A stretch of DNA of 64,000 bases, from assembly GCA_009103225.1 (NCBI GenBank), contig RHPI01002262.1, forward strand, positions 89,693-153,692. The letters are read 5' to 3'. Positions 41,301-53,302 of this stretch are shown piece after piece. The position numbers and the translations under genes are program-made. Position 1 is the stretch's first letter, and each line of letters begins with the position of its first letter. Origin of the DNA: Chlorokybus atmophyticus. Lineage: Eukaryota > Streptophyta > Chlorokybophyceae > Chlorokybales > Chlorokybaceae. The notes under the pieces were generated by a model that did not search any database, was not told the origin of the DNA, and saw nothing but the letters and a program-made list of their open reading frames with translations.

Positions 41301-43198
41301 ATACAATATGCGCTTATGCCAAGTGCATGTGCATAATACATGCACTTCAAGCGGGTGTTTAACTTATGCACTCAACGAGTGTGCACAACAGCTATGAGTG
41401 CTGACATAGGCACGTTTCCGATGGTATGCACTTATCGAGGCTAGACTGTAGTCCTCAATGAGGACTCCTCATCATGAAATTGGGCACATTCGCATAGCGG
41501 GGCGCAGCGACCTGCCAACGTGGGCACCGTCGATACTGACGCGGACACCGTCACATCAATGGACCCGCCAGTACCTACGCGAACTGCGAGGAAAGACGAC
41601 AAAGTTTCGACAAAGGGATTGGATTCTGTCATGAATAGCGACACGGGCGCAAAAAGCCCCGCTGAGCCAGCAGGCCACACAGCGCAAAATTTCATCAACT
41701 CACAATGAAAAGAGCACGTCCGTCTTGAAACTTTTCCCCAAGCCAGTGTACTTTTCGCCGGCAGCGGCCTTTAACCGCGCATCTTGAACCGTGTTCGGCC
41801 GCGTACCAGGGCGTAACCCGCTCTCGGCGCGTAGCTTTGTCCGTTAGCGCGCAGTGCAGCAGGCAGCGTTGCGTCGCGTCGCGGTCCACCGCGCTGCACA
41901 TGCGGGCGCGTAACCCCTACAGCGCCGCCGTTCTGCCGTCCGGTACATCAGTTAGCGGTACTAACCGGGAACTGTCTCTACTTGATATCGCACTACAGTA
42001 CACGGATACTCTTCTTGTCAACAGGGGGCACCAGCAAACCCACGACGAGGACACCGATATCGGTGGTGCCCGTGGCTACTGGCCAGTGTCAACAAAGAGT
42101 TTGTGTCGAAAGTCCCGTGCCTTCAGGGGCGTGCGCGCGTGCGGGGTGCCAAAGGGGGCGGTTTCGGACGGCAACTCCGGAGGTCCGGGCCAGTGCCCGG
42201 AGCCGGTAGCGGCGGAGAGACTCAGCTGGGCAGTGGCAGGCAGGCAGGGGGAGTAAGTAAGGTGTGTGATGAGGGTGAGCGAGGGTTTTCGGGGGTTAAA
42301 GTGAGTGAGAGAGGGTTTTGGGTTGGGTTGGGTTGGCCAACGTGGCCGTGATGGAGTCCGCCGTGCGCATGTGCCACCGCCGCCGCACTGACGCTGCCAC
42401 GGCAACGTGGCCATACTGCCCTGGCACGTTGCTCCCCTGCTCCTCCGCCGCCGCCCCCGCCTCCTCCGTGGAACGTGGCCACGTTGCTCCGTTGCCCTCC
42501 CGCTCCCACCTCCACCTACTAACGCCGCCGCCGCCACTGCTACTGCTGCTTCTCCCCCTAGTCCTCCTCCTAGCTTGCTTGGACAAGACCGCTAGCAGTA
42601 GCAGTTTTAGAACTAGCTGCCTGCACAACTACTCTACTTTGGAGCTGTCTAGGAGCTGTCTTGTCTTAAGCTCCGTCGCTGGTAGCGCCGGCATCCTCGG
42701 CAACACTGTGCTCGCCGCTGCTGCGACTAGTACTGGCTCCAGCAACAGTAGCAGCGGGAGTCTAAGCTTGTCCGTAGCAGTGCTAGCAGCTGCTGTAGTT
42801 GGCCACTTCGCCCGTGACCCTCGGCCTGGCCCGGTGCTGCTGGCGCTGCTCCATCGGCCTGTCGCCCCGAGCATTGCTGCTCCTGCTCCTGCCCATGCTA
42901 GTCTTGCTCCTGCTGCAGCTGGTGCTTGTTCGTTGCGAATTTCAGGTTGGTGGTGACGCTTGAAGCTGCGGCCTGGAGTAGTGGGTGTAGGAGTTAGCAG
43001 TACTGTTTGTTGCGTGCTGTTCAGATTTGAGAGCAACGCTACAGTTGCTCTTCTTGTTGCATGCCAGTGGTAGAGTTGGGTCTGGCACACATTGACGCCA
43101 GCTGAAGGGAGGCAGTTTGGAGGCGCTGTTAAGTGGCCACCTCATGAGAACATGGTGTGGTGGGCAGCAGAGCACTTGTTGCTGAGCCAGGGGACGGT
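38341..43198. other. Long intergenic region and IDD 5' flank
   Basis: About 4.9 kb. Bases 38341-41440 are AT-rich and hold no recognised gene. From 41440 composition turns GC-rich. A plus-strand frame at 41520-41708 and another at 41837-42256 are open but unrecognised. Bases 42290-43200, with GGTTGGGTTGGG runs, CCGCCGCC tracts and many stop-free frames on both strands, are best read as GC-rich promoter and 5' UTR of the IDD gene. Confidence 0.45.
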
Positions 43199-46100
43199 AT
43201 GGCAGCGGCCGCCACGGCCATTCCCATAGCCTCTCCTGCTACTGCCTCCGCTGCTGACGCTATCCTTCTGCCGGACGCTATAGCAGCCTTCGACTCAGGT
43301 ACAGGGTGAATACGCCTCGCTCAGTTGCATGTGATTTTGATTGACCAGTACAGTACAATACAGTGATTATTTTGACAAGCTGTCAAGCCGTCCACAGCAC
43401 ACAGCATGTACAAGCACTGTTGCATGACGTGCAGTACTGTTGGTGTTACACGCACATGCAAGCTGCAGTTGTTCAGGCATGCAGTGACTTGTTACTCGTT
43501 ACATGTGCAAGGTCTACACTTGCATGTCGCATGCAGATGAGTACTTTCATGCCTATTACCTGCATGTAAGACAGTGGTCATGTGTTGAAGAATGTTCACA
43601 GTGACGCCTGCCGGAGGGTGCTTTGTTGTTGTCGATATGGAGTAGCCATGCCAGCAGTTGATCCCGTATGCAGAACCTTCAAAGCCCAGTACAATGAGTC
43701 ATGCGCTAACTACGGAATTTACGTTGCTGAGGTTGATGTGTACAATCCGGCAGTTAGTGGTTGTGGTTGTGCTTATGTGCAATGCTAATTGTCTTTGCAC
43801 GTTGTGTTTTGTTGGGTGCAGTAGTAGATCGCAACTGCAGAGGCGGTGCGTACTTCAACCCCCCTCTGACCGCCATCCCCTTGGACATGTCCTCGCCCCC
43901 TCGGCCGGAGGATCCCTCGCCTTCGTCTTATCTATCAACATATGGTGCCACGAGCACGGGTGCAACTTCCACTTCTTCGGGGCGAGCTGTGACAGCGGCG
44001 GACCCGCCTGCCGGACCCGCCCAGCAGCAGGACAGCCCTACCCGGCCGGGCGCCCGCAGGCGCAATGCACCGGGAAACCCCGACCCCACCGCTGAGGTCA
44101 TTGCGCTCACGCCCGAGGAGCTCCTCGCCAGTAACCGCTTTTACTGTGAGGTCTGTGGCAAGGGCTTCCAGCGTGACCAGAACCTGCAGCTCCACCGACG
44201 TGGGCACAACCTGCCCTGGCAACTCACCCCGCGCTCCACCGCAGAGCCCCGCAAACGAGTGGTATGCGCTGCAGTCAATTTTGCTTTGTGCGTCGTACTG
44301 CCATTAGCATAGCACCTTGTTATGTAGTTTTTGTCGTTTTGTACATCGGTTGTGACGTTACTGCAATCCTTGTCATGCGTCCATATACCGAAGCGAGTCC
44401 ACGATTGTACTCACTGTATATGTGCAATCTACACTGTATATACACTGTATATGTGCAATACACTGAAGCGAGTCCACAACTGTACTCAAACATTGTCTGT
44501 TTGTCAGTACATATGCCCGGAGCCTACATGCGTGCACCATCAAGCAAACAGAGCCCTTGGCGACTTGACCGGCATAAAGAAACACTACAGGTATGGACCT
44601 ACTCGTGTGTACTTGTGCGAAAACATCGTATCAACCCTAAACCATTACGGTATTGCAGCCGCAAGCATGGCGAAAAGAAGTATGAGTGCGAAAAGTGCCA
44701 TAAGAAGTACGCAGTGCCGAGCGACTGGAAGGCTCATGTTAAGAGCTGTGGAGCGCGGGAATGGCTCTGCACTTGCGGCACTCAATTTACAAGGTCTGTC
44801 AACGCCTCAGGTTGTTGCTGTGACAAGGAGTGCAGCTCCCTGTTAACACTTGTGCTGCGCAGGAAGGACTCTCTCATCATGCATTGCAAGTCATACCACC
44901 ATCAGCCGGCTTCGGACACCACGCCAGGGCGGCCGTCAAAGCGTCCTCTTGAGGTAAGCGTGTGCACGTACGGTGCTTGCGCAAGCTACTGCCACTCAAC
45001 TGCTGATACACTTTTTACCTCGATTGCAGTTGGAAGAAGGGCCTTCAGAAGCGGGGCCTTCTGGCACAAGTGATGAGCCTCAGCGCGCGGCCGCCTTGCG
45101 CGAGTTCAACATGTTGGGCGGTCGCATGTTCAGAGTAGGAGAGCAGGTGCTGGGAGCTGGCGCCACTCGGCGCTCTGACGGCACCACAGATTTCCTTTCA
45201 AACTTGCAGCAAGTGAGTTCCATGTTAAGAGTTCCAATTTATGATCATCGCCCATGTCCTTCAACCATTACAACGTCACTCACGGTTTGCCTTCGGCATA
45301 GCAGGCGGGTGCTACACAATTGCTGAGCTCTCCAGGCCAGGCCAGCTTGAACCTGCTGCTTTCCCCTTACGCAGGGACCCAAGGCGGGTCCTCCTCGCTA
45401 CACGCTGATCCCACATGGGCTGCGCTGCAGCAGCTCCAGCGGACAGGTGAGCCTACACCTTCTGTTCAGTCGTCAGCTTCTCAAGCGCTGCTTACCCACC
45501 AACACACGTGACACTTGCAGCGACAAGCCCTTTCGAGTCCCCACGTGTGTTTGTGGGCACGCCATTGGCGACAGCGTTGCGTACAGGTGTTGAAGAAGAG
45601 CATCTGTCACACTTTGTCGACCGCGCGCGCTTGACAACCGGTGATGCGGCTCTCGCTTCGGCCAGTGAGATGCCATCGACAGAGCTGAGCATCACCAACA
45701 GGTTGCAGCAGGGCACGGGTCTCTCAAGCCCACAGGGCCGCAGTGCCATGGCAGCGTACCAGGCTTCCCTTGACCGCGCTCAGCGACAGGGCGGTCTGAC
45801 TCCCTTTGGCGCTCTCGACACAAGAACAGGTGGACCTTTGCTCACACCCGGCCAGCCCGCATCAATGCAGCCGTTCAGGTTTCAAACCCATCCCTCTCTG
45901 TTCTGGTCATTGTCCGTTTTTATGCATGTTGTCTGTTTGCAGTTTTCTGAACACATAGCGGTCATTTGCAGGACGGGGCTGGAGAGCTCAGCGCTGTACA
46001 CGCAGCCGATGTTATCCGCGCGCGCCTTTGCTGAGCAACAGCAGTCTTACAGGGCACAGCAGCAGCAGCAACAACAACAAACCCAGCAACAGCAGCAGCA

Positions 46101-46329
46101 CGAGGCGCTCACGCCGACAGACTACCTTGCTTCTGCTCAGTACGGGTTTGGCACGCTGTTCCCAACATCCATCTACCCGTCGTTCACCGAGACAGGCGCC
46201 CGTGCTGCAGCCAGCAGCAGCGCAAGCCCACTGCAGACCACTAGCGCACCCAGCAGATACACAGGCCCAACTGGCGAGCTCGGGACCGGCGGCATGCAGT
46301 ACAGTGATTCGCACAGCGAGTACAAGTAG
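43199..46329 (+). CDS. IDD: INDETERMINATE-DOMAIN (IDD) C2H2 zinc-finger transcription factor
   Basis: Nine exons (43199-43298, 43822-44261, 44508-44590, 44659-44793, 44863-44953, 45030-45212, 45305-45446, 45521-45878, 45972-46329) give 629 residues. The ID domain is preceded by the basic RRRNAPGNPDP and VIALTPEELLASNRF. Finger 1 is YCEVCGKGFQRDQNLQLHRR followed by GHNLPW. Finger 2 starts YICPEPTCVHH and continues RALGDLTGIKKHYSRKHGEK. Finger 3 (C2HC) is CEKCHKKYAVPSDWKAHVKS, and finger 4 starts WLCTCGTQFTRKDSLIMH. This four-finger order is diagnostic. IDD proteins bind AGACAA-type DNA and, in land plants, work with GRAS partners. The C-terminal half is Ser/Gln/Ala-rich with a polyQ run (about 46058-46100). 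The first exon, 100 nt and Ala-rich, is the least certain part. Confidence 0.95.
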
Positions 46330-48050
46330 TTGTTGTCCCAGCTCCCATTCCCACCTCATCAGCAGCAGAAACTTTGATGATGTTGCTAATCATCATAGCT
46401 GGGGGTAAAGGTTGGGATTGGGGGCTGTCAGATGCGTTGAAGACAAGTTGAAGCAGGATGCTCGCGTAGACTTAGGATGGCTTGCACACCACACCACAGC
46501 TGCTGCATGACACCACAAGCCACGCCGCGTGGCTTGTACATGCAGAACTGGTGTTGTGTGCTGAGGGTTAGGTTATGGAGGCAGTTTTTCCTTTCCTCTC
46601 TTCCGTTGGTAGCGCTATTCCAACCTGGCTGTCTGCCTTAGGAGTAGAACTATTCCCTTCGACATTCCCTAATATATGGGCAATTGAATAAGCGTCCAGC
46701 ATCACTTGATGCCAGCAATTTGCGACTGGTGTATGGAGGCGAGGCTGGCGCTGTGTTTAACCAGTCATACACATCTGCAATGTTGGTGTTGTCCGTCGTG
46801 CCATTGATGCGCGTCACGCATGCCAGCTAACACTACGCCTCACCATATTGCCAGCACATTTGTGTTGTATCGGCAATAGAGCCTGCAATCTAGTTGCCAG
46901 TAGTGTGTTGCACTGTACGACATGTTGGAAGAGGGTGGCAGACCAAGATAGTTATTCGTAAAAAAGCAGCCTTTGCTATATATTGCACTGAGTTGCTACA
47001 TTTCGCATAATGGCGTATAGTGTTTTCGACGATCAGAATTGGATCATACAGCACAAGCACTAAGATCAAAATTTCGAGCGTGAAGCATATGTCTTTTCAT
47101 TGTACACGCAATATGCCGTATAGATGCTTGTCATCATGACACTATAGGAAAGGATGTTTTCCATATGTGTGGAGGCAAATATACAACATGTTGTTCACAA
47201 TAAGCTGCTTGTCGTAAAATTTTAAAGGTACATTATACCATTTAAAGGTATAATATACCATTCAAATTGCAACAATTGGGTAATGTTGCAAGTATGCATG
47301 CACTTGTTAACCATTGTGATGTCCTTGATTTTGCACACCACAAACACAATCTCGTCTTTACGGGCGCACACAACCACTATCCATTACATTTTACTACATG
47401 CATGCGTGCTAATTATTGATACGCAATACTTAGTTGTGCATGAAATGGCCATAACAGTGTGACCTCTTCGGTATGGATATACCAATTTTGGTTTACCCAT
47501 ACCAGATTTTAGTATATCCATACACTACTTGGGTAACCAGATTAGTGTATGGCGTTACGAGATACGGCTTTGTTACTGTCTCGTCATTACCAACATCATC
47601 ATCATAAGTAACAACGACAACAACAACACTACTCGTGTCGCCACCACCACCACCACTACTAATAATAATATTGTTGTCGTCATCATCACCATCACTACCA
47701 TGATGTGTGGTAGTTCGTGAGTGTAGTCTACACTTATAAGCTACTTTTGCGTGCTGTTTAGGGATGCGTCTGAACAAGTATGTTTAACAACATAACAAGA
47801 ACAAAGAATATTCTTTATTTGTTCGGGCTATCTTTCCAGTAAAAACGAACAAGCAACTTGTTGAACATATGCAATGAATTTAATATCTTTAAATGCTTTA
47901 TTGTACATTGCTCTCAATACTACTGCCGTGTACGAGTGTCATTTTGTGTGTAATGCAGCCGGTCATGTATACTTGCTTGTTCATGCGTTAAGTATTTTTT
48001 CGCTCACGTAAAAGTATAAGAATCTGCTTAATTCTTCAAGTAAGCACTTA
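46330..48050. other. IDD 3' flank and AT-rich intergenic DNA
   Basis: No gene is seen. Short repeats occur at 47220-47265 (TTTAAAGGTA and TATACCATT repeats) and a loose inverted pair at about 47470-47525 (GTATGGATATACC / GTATATCCATAC). An AAC/ACC trinucleotide-rich stretch lies at 47600-47700. Confidence 0.5.
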
Positions 48051-48054
48051 ATTT

Positions 48055-48635
48055 CTATTGGCCGACCCCAGGCGGGCCTAAAACCAGTAATTGCGGCTGA
48101 CGGTGCTCACGGGAGCCTGCAAGGTTGATTACGCACCACTTAAGCGCTGGGTCCCTATCACCCAATTCGGAGGGCGTATAGGCCTTTAGGCGCTCATAGG
48201 AGCCGTTTTCACACGAGAGTCTTAGGTATTCCCGCAAACGAGTTTCTAGTGGCGATAACTTTTCGTGCCCGTGCAGATCTAACCAGACTTGTTTTAATGA
48301 AGAGTAAGAACGAACCGCTGCTTTACAGAGCACTTCGTTATCTAATACCTCGTCCCATGTCTTGCATGCTTTAAGCTGGTAAACTAAATTTACACTCTTC
48401 TTACCTGCTGCACGGGACGATCGAGTGCTACACTCCTCTTTGGTAGTCCCCCAACAGTAGGGATTCTTATCTTGCTTTAAAAGATAAGCGCAAATAGTGT
48501 TCCAGGACTTGTGGAAGGAAACGTTTAATTGCCGGCCTTCAAACTCTGAAAACGCAAACAGACACATAAATTTTTTCCACTGTTGTTCGTCATGACTGGT
48601 TCGTTCGTGAACCGCAGCAAACTGGAGACGAAACC
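48055..48635 (-). pseudogene. Truncated Rep-like protein (HUH endonuclease end plus start of helicase)
   Basis: A minus-strand frame is open from 48635 to a TAG at 48055; its first ATG is at 48567, giving 170 residues. It includes FAAVHERTSHDEQQWKKF, then SFHKSWNTICAYLLKQDKNP, where Tyr-Leu-Leu-Lys matches the YxxK catalytic motif III of Rep endonucleases, followed by YCWGTTKEE. After an Arg/Leu-rich middle region it ends QPQLLVLGPPGVGQ-stop. GPPGVG is the start of a Walker A P-loop, but the Lys codon is CAA (Gln) and the next codon is TAG. Motif I is not found upstream, where a stop lies at 48636. I read this as the middle of a Rep protein from a CRESS-DNA virus or Rep plasmid, integrated and truncated at both ends. 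Family placement is from motif recognition only. Confidence 0.6.
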
Positions 48636-48762
48636 ATCAGCATGAACAAAACTTTAATACTCGAACAAAACAAAAGCATTGTTGTTCTTCGTTATGTTCT
48701 TTCGTTCTTGGATGCGCAAGTTCATGTTCGACCCCAACCCTAGTGCTGTTCGCCCCGCAAGA

Positions 48763-48788
48763 GTGACGTCACAGACGTCACAGGCCAA
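48763..48788 (+). promoter_or_regulatory. CRE/bZIP-like palindrome and CCAAT upstream of DHAD
   Basis: GTGACGTCAC is a perfect 10-bp palindrome followed by AGACGTCAC and then CCAATCC, 130-150 bp before the DHAD start codon. TGACGTCA is the core bound by CREB/TGA-type bZIP factors. Use in this alga is inference. Confidence 0.5.
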
Positions 48789-48916
48789 TCCATGAATTAC
48801 GAACTGTGACACTCAGTTCATATCTTGCGAGTCGCACTTGATAAAGTGCTAAAAACAGGGGTGTGCTTCCACACAGCGGCGGCGGCGGAAGGGCGGTGGA
48901 CGTCGTTGTTGCCATC

Positions 48917-51900
48917 ATGGCGCTGGCGGGGGCTCTGGCCGGTGCGGCGTTGGTGTCGTCACCGCGCACACTAGCCGCATCCAGGCCGGCTGCAGCTGCT
49001 CGGTGTCGCCGCCGCCTCCTACAGAGGCAATGCTGCTCCGCTAGCCTGGCTGTGGAGGCTCCCAGCAAGGAGGTGTGTATGTGTGCATGTGCTTGAGTTC
49101 TGGGTTAGGGTTTCAGATGTAAGCTGGGGAATTGCTCAAGCCATTCAACAGGTGACGTCTGAAAAGGGTCAGGAGAAGCTCAACAGGTACAGCTCCCGCA
49201 TCACGCAGCCGCCCAGCCAGGGCGCCTCCCAGGCCATGCTTTATGGCGTCGGTCTCACCGAAGACGACATGCACAAACCTCAGGCAAGTGTTGGTGTCTT
49301 TACAGCGTTCCTAGCAATGTGACAATGCAGCAACTCTTTGGTGTGCTCTTCTTGGAAATGCAGCAAGCATGTCTTGCTTATTCGCTTCATCCATGCGCGC
49401 TCCACCATTAACGTTTCACTGATCTTAGCATGCCATTGCACAGCTGACGCTTATCTCTGTCAAATAGCAAAATTCAAAGTCTACAAGCCTACAGTTGCAT
49501 GAGCTTGCAAGCAAGTGATGTTTTCTTGTGGTGCAATCAGGTTGGCATTTCCAGTGTTTGGTATGAAGGCAATCCCTGCAACATGCACTTGCTGAAGCTC
49601 GCCGAGGCAGTCAAGGAGGGTGTGCGTGCAGCAAACATGGTTGGATTTAGGTCAGTGCAACTGACATCAACGCCGTTGCACGGTGTGTTTATGTGCGTGC
49701 TGGTGTGCGCGTACGCGTGCATGTGCGTTCGCATACATGTCATTGTACAATGTTCAAGTTTGTACATGTCTTTGTGCGCGCGTGTTGTGTGATCTATACA
49801 ATCTTCTGTAACTTGCACCCACATGCAGGTTCAACACTGTGGGGGTGTCGGATGCCATCTCCATGGGCACAGAGGGCATGTGTTACAGCCTGCAGTCGCG
49901 CGACCTCATTGCCGACAGCATTGAGACGGTCATGGGCGGCCAGTGGTATGACGCAAACATCTCCCTTCCCGGTTGTGATAAGAATGTATGTTGTCATATC
50001 CCTCGGTCCATCTCACAACTGCTATCCCCTTGCAGCTCTCGTGCATGGCTGTCTGACACTTTGAATATTCCTGAATTGAATACGCAGATGCCCGGCACGT
50101 TGATAGCGATGGGACGATTGAACAGGCCTAGCATCATGGTTTATGGCGGCACTATCAAGGTACAGCCAAGCGCGCGCGTGAGTGTCCGCATGTGTTCTTG
50201 TTCATGCTTTGGTGTGCCGTACGCATGTGAGAGTGGGTGTTCGTGTATGCCCAACAAGTCGATGGTTCCGACCTGTTTTGGCATGACTGCAGCCTGGCTA
50301 TGGAGAAGCCAAGACACCGCTCGACATTGTCTCGGCGTTTCAGGCAAGCACGCATCTACGAATTTGTGTGCTGTATGCTGCAACAGTGAGTACTCAGATG
50401 ATTACACAGTAACCAACATATCTGCGCACAGAGCTATGGTGAGGCGGTGGCGGGAAAGATTACTGAGGAGCAGCGCCAGGACATCGTGCGCAACGCGTGT
50501 CCGGGTGCGGGCGCGTGCGGGGGGATGTACACGGCCAACACAATGGCAGTGGCAATCGAGGCCCTGGGCATGACCCTCCCTTACAGCTCATCCATCCCCG
50601 CCGAGGACCCGCTCAAGCTCGACGAGTGCCGCTTGGCCGGCAAGTATGTCCTCGAGCTGTTGAAGAAAGACCTCAAGCCCCGCGACATCATGACACGCGC
50701 CGCCTTTGAGAACGCTATGGTTTCTGTCATGGCGTTGGGCGGGTCCACCAACGCTGTCCTGCATTTGATAGCTATGGCGAGGTGAGGAAGGAGGTTTTAC
50801 TCCAGTTTAGGCCCTCACTCTGGTGTATAGTGGGTTTATGGTCAAATGTGCACGTGTGTCTTTTCGCCAGGTCTGTGGATGTGACTCTCACGCTCGACGA
50901 CTTCCAGAAGTGCAGCGACCGCGTGCCCTTCCTCGGCGATCTCAAGCCTAGCGGCAGATATGTCATGGAAGACGTGCACAAGGTGAGTGTTAATGTTGCA
51001 TGCGTGGTCGCTTCGAATGTTGTGTGTGAGACTTGTAGAAAATTAACCTGCTTTGAGCAGGTTGGTGGCACGCCCGCTGTGCTCAAGTACCTGTTGGAGA
51101 AAGGCTTTATTGACGGGTCGTGTATGACAGGTGGGCAAAGAGACAATGTGGGTTTGCTGTCTCACAAATAACACAATAAACACAGTTGCCCGCAACCTCC
51201 AACACCATGTGCACATTGCGTGTTGCAGTCACTGGCAAGACTATGGCGGAGAACTTGAAAGATGTCCCGTCGTTGAAAGAGGGTCAGACAGTCATACAGC
51301 CTTTGGAAACGCCCATCAAGTCCACAGGGCACTTGCAGATGCTGTATGGCAATCTTGCACCCGGGGGCTCCGTTGCCAAAATCACTGGCAAGGAGGGCCT
51401 TTTCTTCGAAGGTTAGCTGTTGCGTTGGTATCAGCGTTGACATAAGTGTTGTCGTGGATGATGCGTGATGAACAAAGGTGGTGGGCGGGTGTGGCACAGG
51501 CAAGGCGCGCGTGTTTGATGGTGAAGAGGCGATGCTCGCTGCCCTTGCCGAAAACCCCGAAAGCTTCAAGCAAAGCGTTGTGGTCATTCGGTACGAGGGT
51601 CCCAAGGGAGGCCCAGGTATGCATTTGTAGGTTACGGTTGTTGATGATGTTGACGCACACATGCACAGTTCCTTTGTTATGCATCTATTTGTGCCTTCAC
51701 CTCACAACTTCTATGCTTCAGGCATGCCTGAGATGTTGACGCCTACGAGCGCCATCATTGGTGCCGGCCTTGGCAAGGTAATACATGTCCATCTTCCCAT
51801 ACACACAACATTGCTTGCTTTGCGCCTCAGTCACTTCAACAGTTTGATTGCATGCAGGAGGTTGCTCTGATCACAGATGGGAGGTTCTCTGGCGGTTCAC

Positions 51901-52372
51901 ATGGGTTTGTTGTTGGCCATGTCACGCCTGAGGCTCAGGTGTGTATGTGTATGTAGAGTAGTTTACGAGTTGAGTTCACAATAGATGTGTTGCCTCTTGC
52001 ACTGTGTGTCACCACGCATTCATATACTCAGGTTGGGGGACCGATTGGACTGCTGCGCAATGGTGACATGATCACCATCGATGTTGGCAAGCACACGATG
52101 GACGTGAAAATCAGCGATGACGAGATGGCAAAGAGGAAAGCTGAGTGGAAGCCGCGTCCATATAAAGCCACGCGCGGCACTCTGTACAAGGTATGTGTCG
52201 TTGTACCGACCACGCATATGCGCATGTGTATGCGGGCGAATGAGTGGGTCATTTGCTGGTGATTGAGCAGGATTGGTGCGCGTGTTAATTCTTGAGCTGA
52301 GGTTCTGCCATGCTTGTGCAGTATATCAAGAATGTCAAGAGCGCATCAGAGGGTTGTGTGACGGACGAGTGA
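48917..52372 (+). CDS. DHAD: Dihydroxy-acid dehydratase, plastid
   Basis: Fifteen exons (48917-49072, 49152-49283, 49541-49650, 49829-49985, 50088-50159, 50293-50343, 50432-50781, 50871-50982, 51061-51130, 51229-51411, 51500-51616, 51722-51777, 51858-51938, 52032-52190, 52322-52372) give 618 residues. It is the IlvD enzyme that dehydrates dihydroxy acids to 2-keto acids for valine, leucine and isoleucine. The Ala/Arg-rich N-terminus fits a transit peptide. Iron-sulfur ligands are expected at Cys of [16 protein letters not shown] and [12 protein letters not shown]. Other landmarks are [42 protein letters not shown] and [20 protein letters not shown]. Introns after exons 2 and 6 use GC donors (CAG|GCAAGT and CAG|GCAAGC). 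Reading frame is preserved across every junction. Confidence 0.97.
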
Positions 52373-53302
52373 CAAAGCGGCGGCTGCGGGTTGATTGCAT
52401 AGCAAACCTTCTCCCTTGCTGGCACATTGCCAAGCGAAAATGACACCAGTTTTGCGCAGCAGAATACATCCCCTGCTTAACACCTTAGCAGCTTTGTTGG
52501 TCACAAGTTGTCAGGCAGCTGATAGGTGGGTACTAAGAAGTATTCTATACCATTCCACAGTCCTGTTGTTGTGTTACCAATACTGCGGTAACAGAGGTTT
52601 GGAGGGTGTACTACATCATTGAAATGTTACTGTTGGTTTGCAAAGTTGGTTGGGACTGTTGGCTTCACAACAGGTTGAAAATATTCTTAGCAGTAAAGGC
52701 AAATAGTAGTAGGTAGAGCAGTGGTTAGCGTTGTAGTAACTCAGTGTTGATAAAAGCTCAGCTGTGGCATAAGTTGGCAACAATTTTGTTGTGCATTTTT
52801 ATAGCTGTTGCTGCCTTTGCCTAGAATTGTTGCAATTCCCTACGAAATCATGCGGACAGTTCCAGCAATGTGCACGCATGTCAATGAAACATGGTGTGCA
52901 AGTTATTTTTATGAACAGCAACAAGCTAGGAGGATAACTGGGAGGGGAGTTGTATGCAAACAAACAATTTCTTAGCTAAGTGTTGTGTACTGTACATCAT
53001 CACTGGTTTACACATACATTAGTCGTTGCCATACCTTTGCAACTTTCTCCAGGTGCATGACAACAGCAGTGCACGCACAGAATTGTTTGGCACAAGACAC
53101 TGAAGCGTTACACTCAGTTTTCGTGTCTACACAAGCTGTCAAATCACAAAATCTCGCTAACTAACCAACTAACTAACCAGCAGTCCCCACTCAAGAGGTG
53201 TTGCCGACACGCACAGCCACAAGCCTACAGAAAGAATAGACCTAAAGAGAAAACTCACACCATCCTTGCCTATATTCACAAGCTATCCCATGCAGCAGTG
53301 TT
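52373..53302. other. Convergent intergenic region, DHAD / desiccation-related gene
   Basis: Holds the 3' flanks of two convergent genes. No coding region is seen. Confidence 0.55.

Noticed and set aside
42318-42956. 212-residue Ser/Leu/Ala-rich frame and opposing Arg-rich frames
   Set aside because: The DNA is GC-rich and stop-poor in several frames on both strands, with no domain. It is more likely IDD promoter or 5' UTR.
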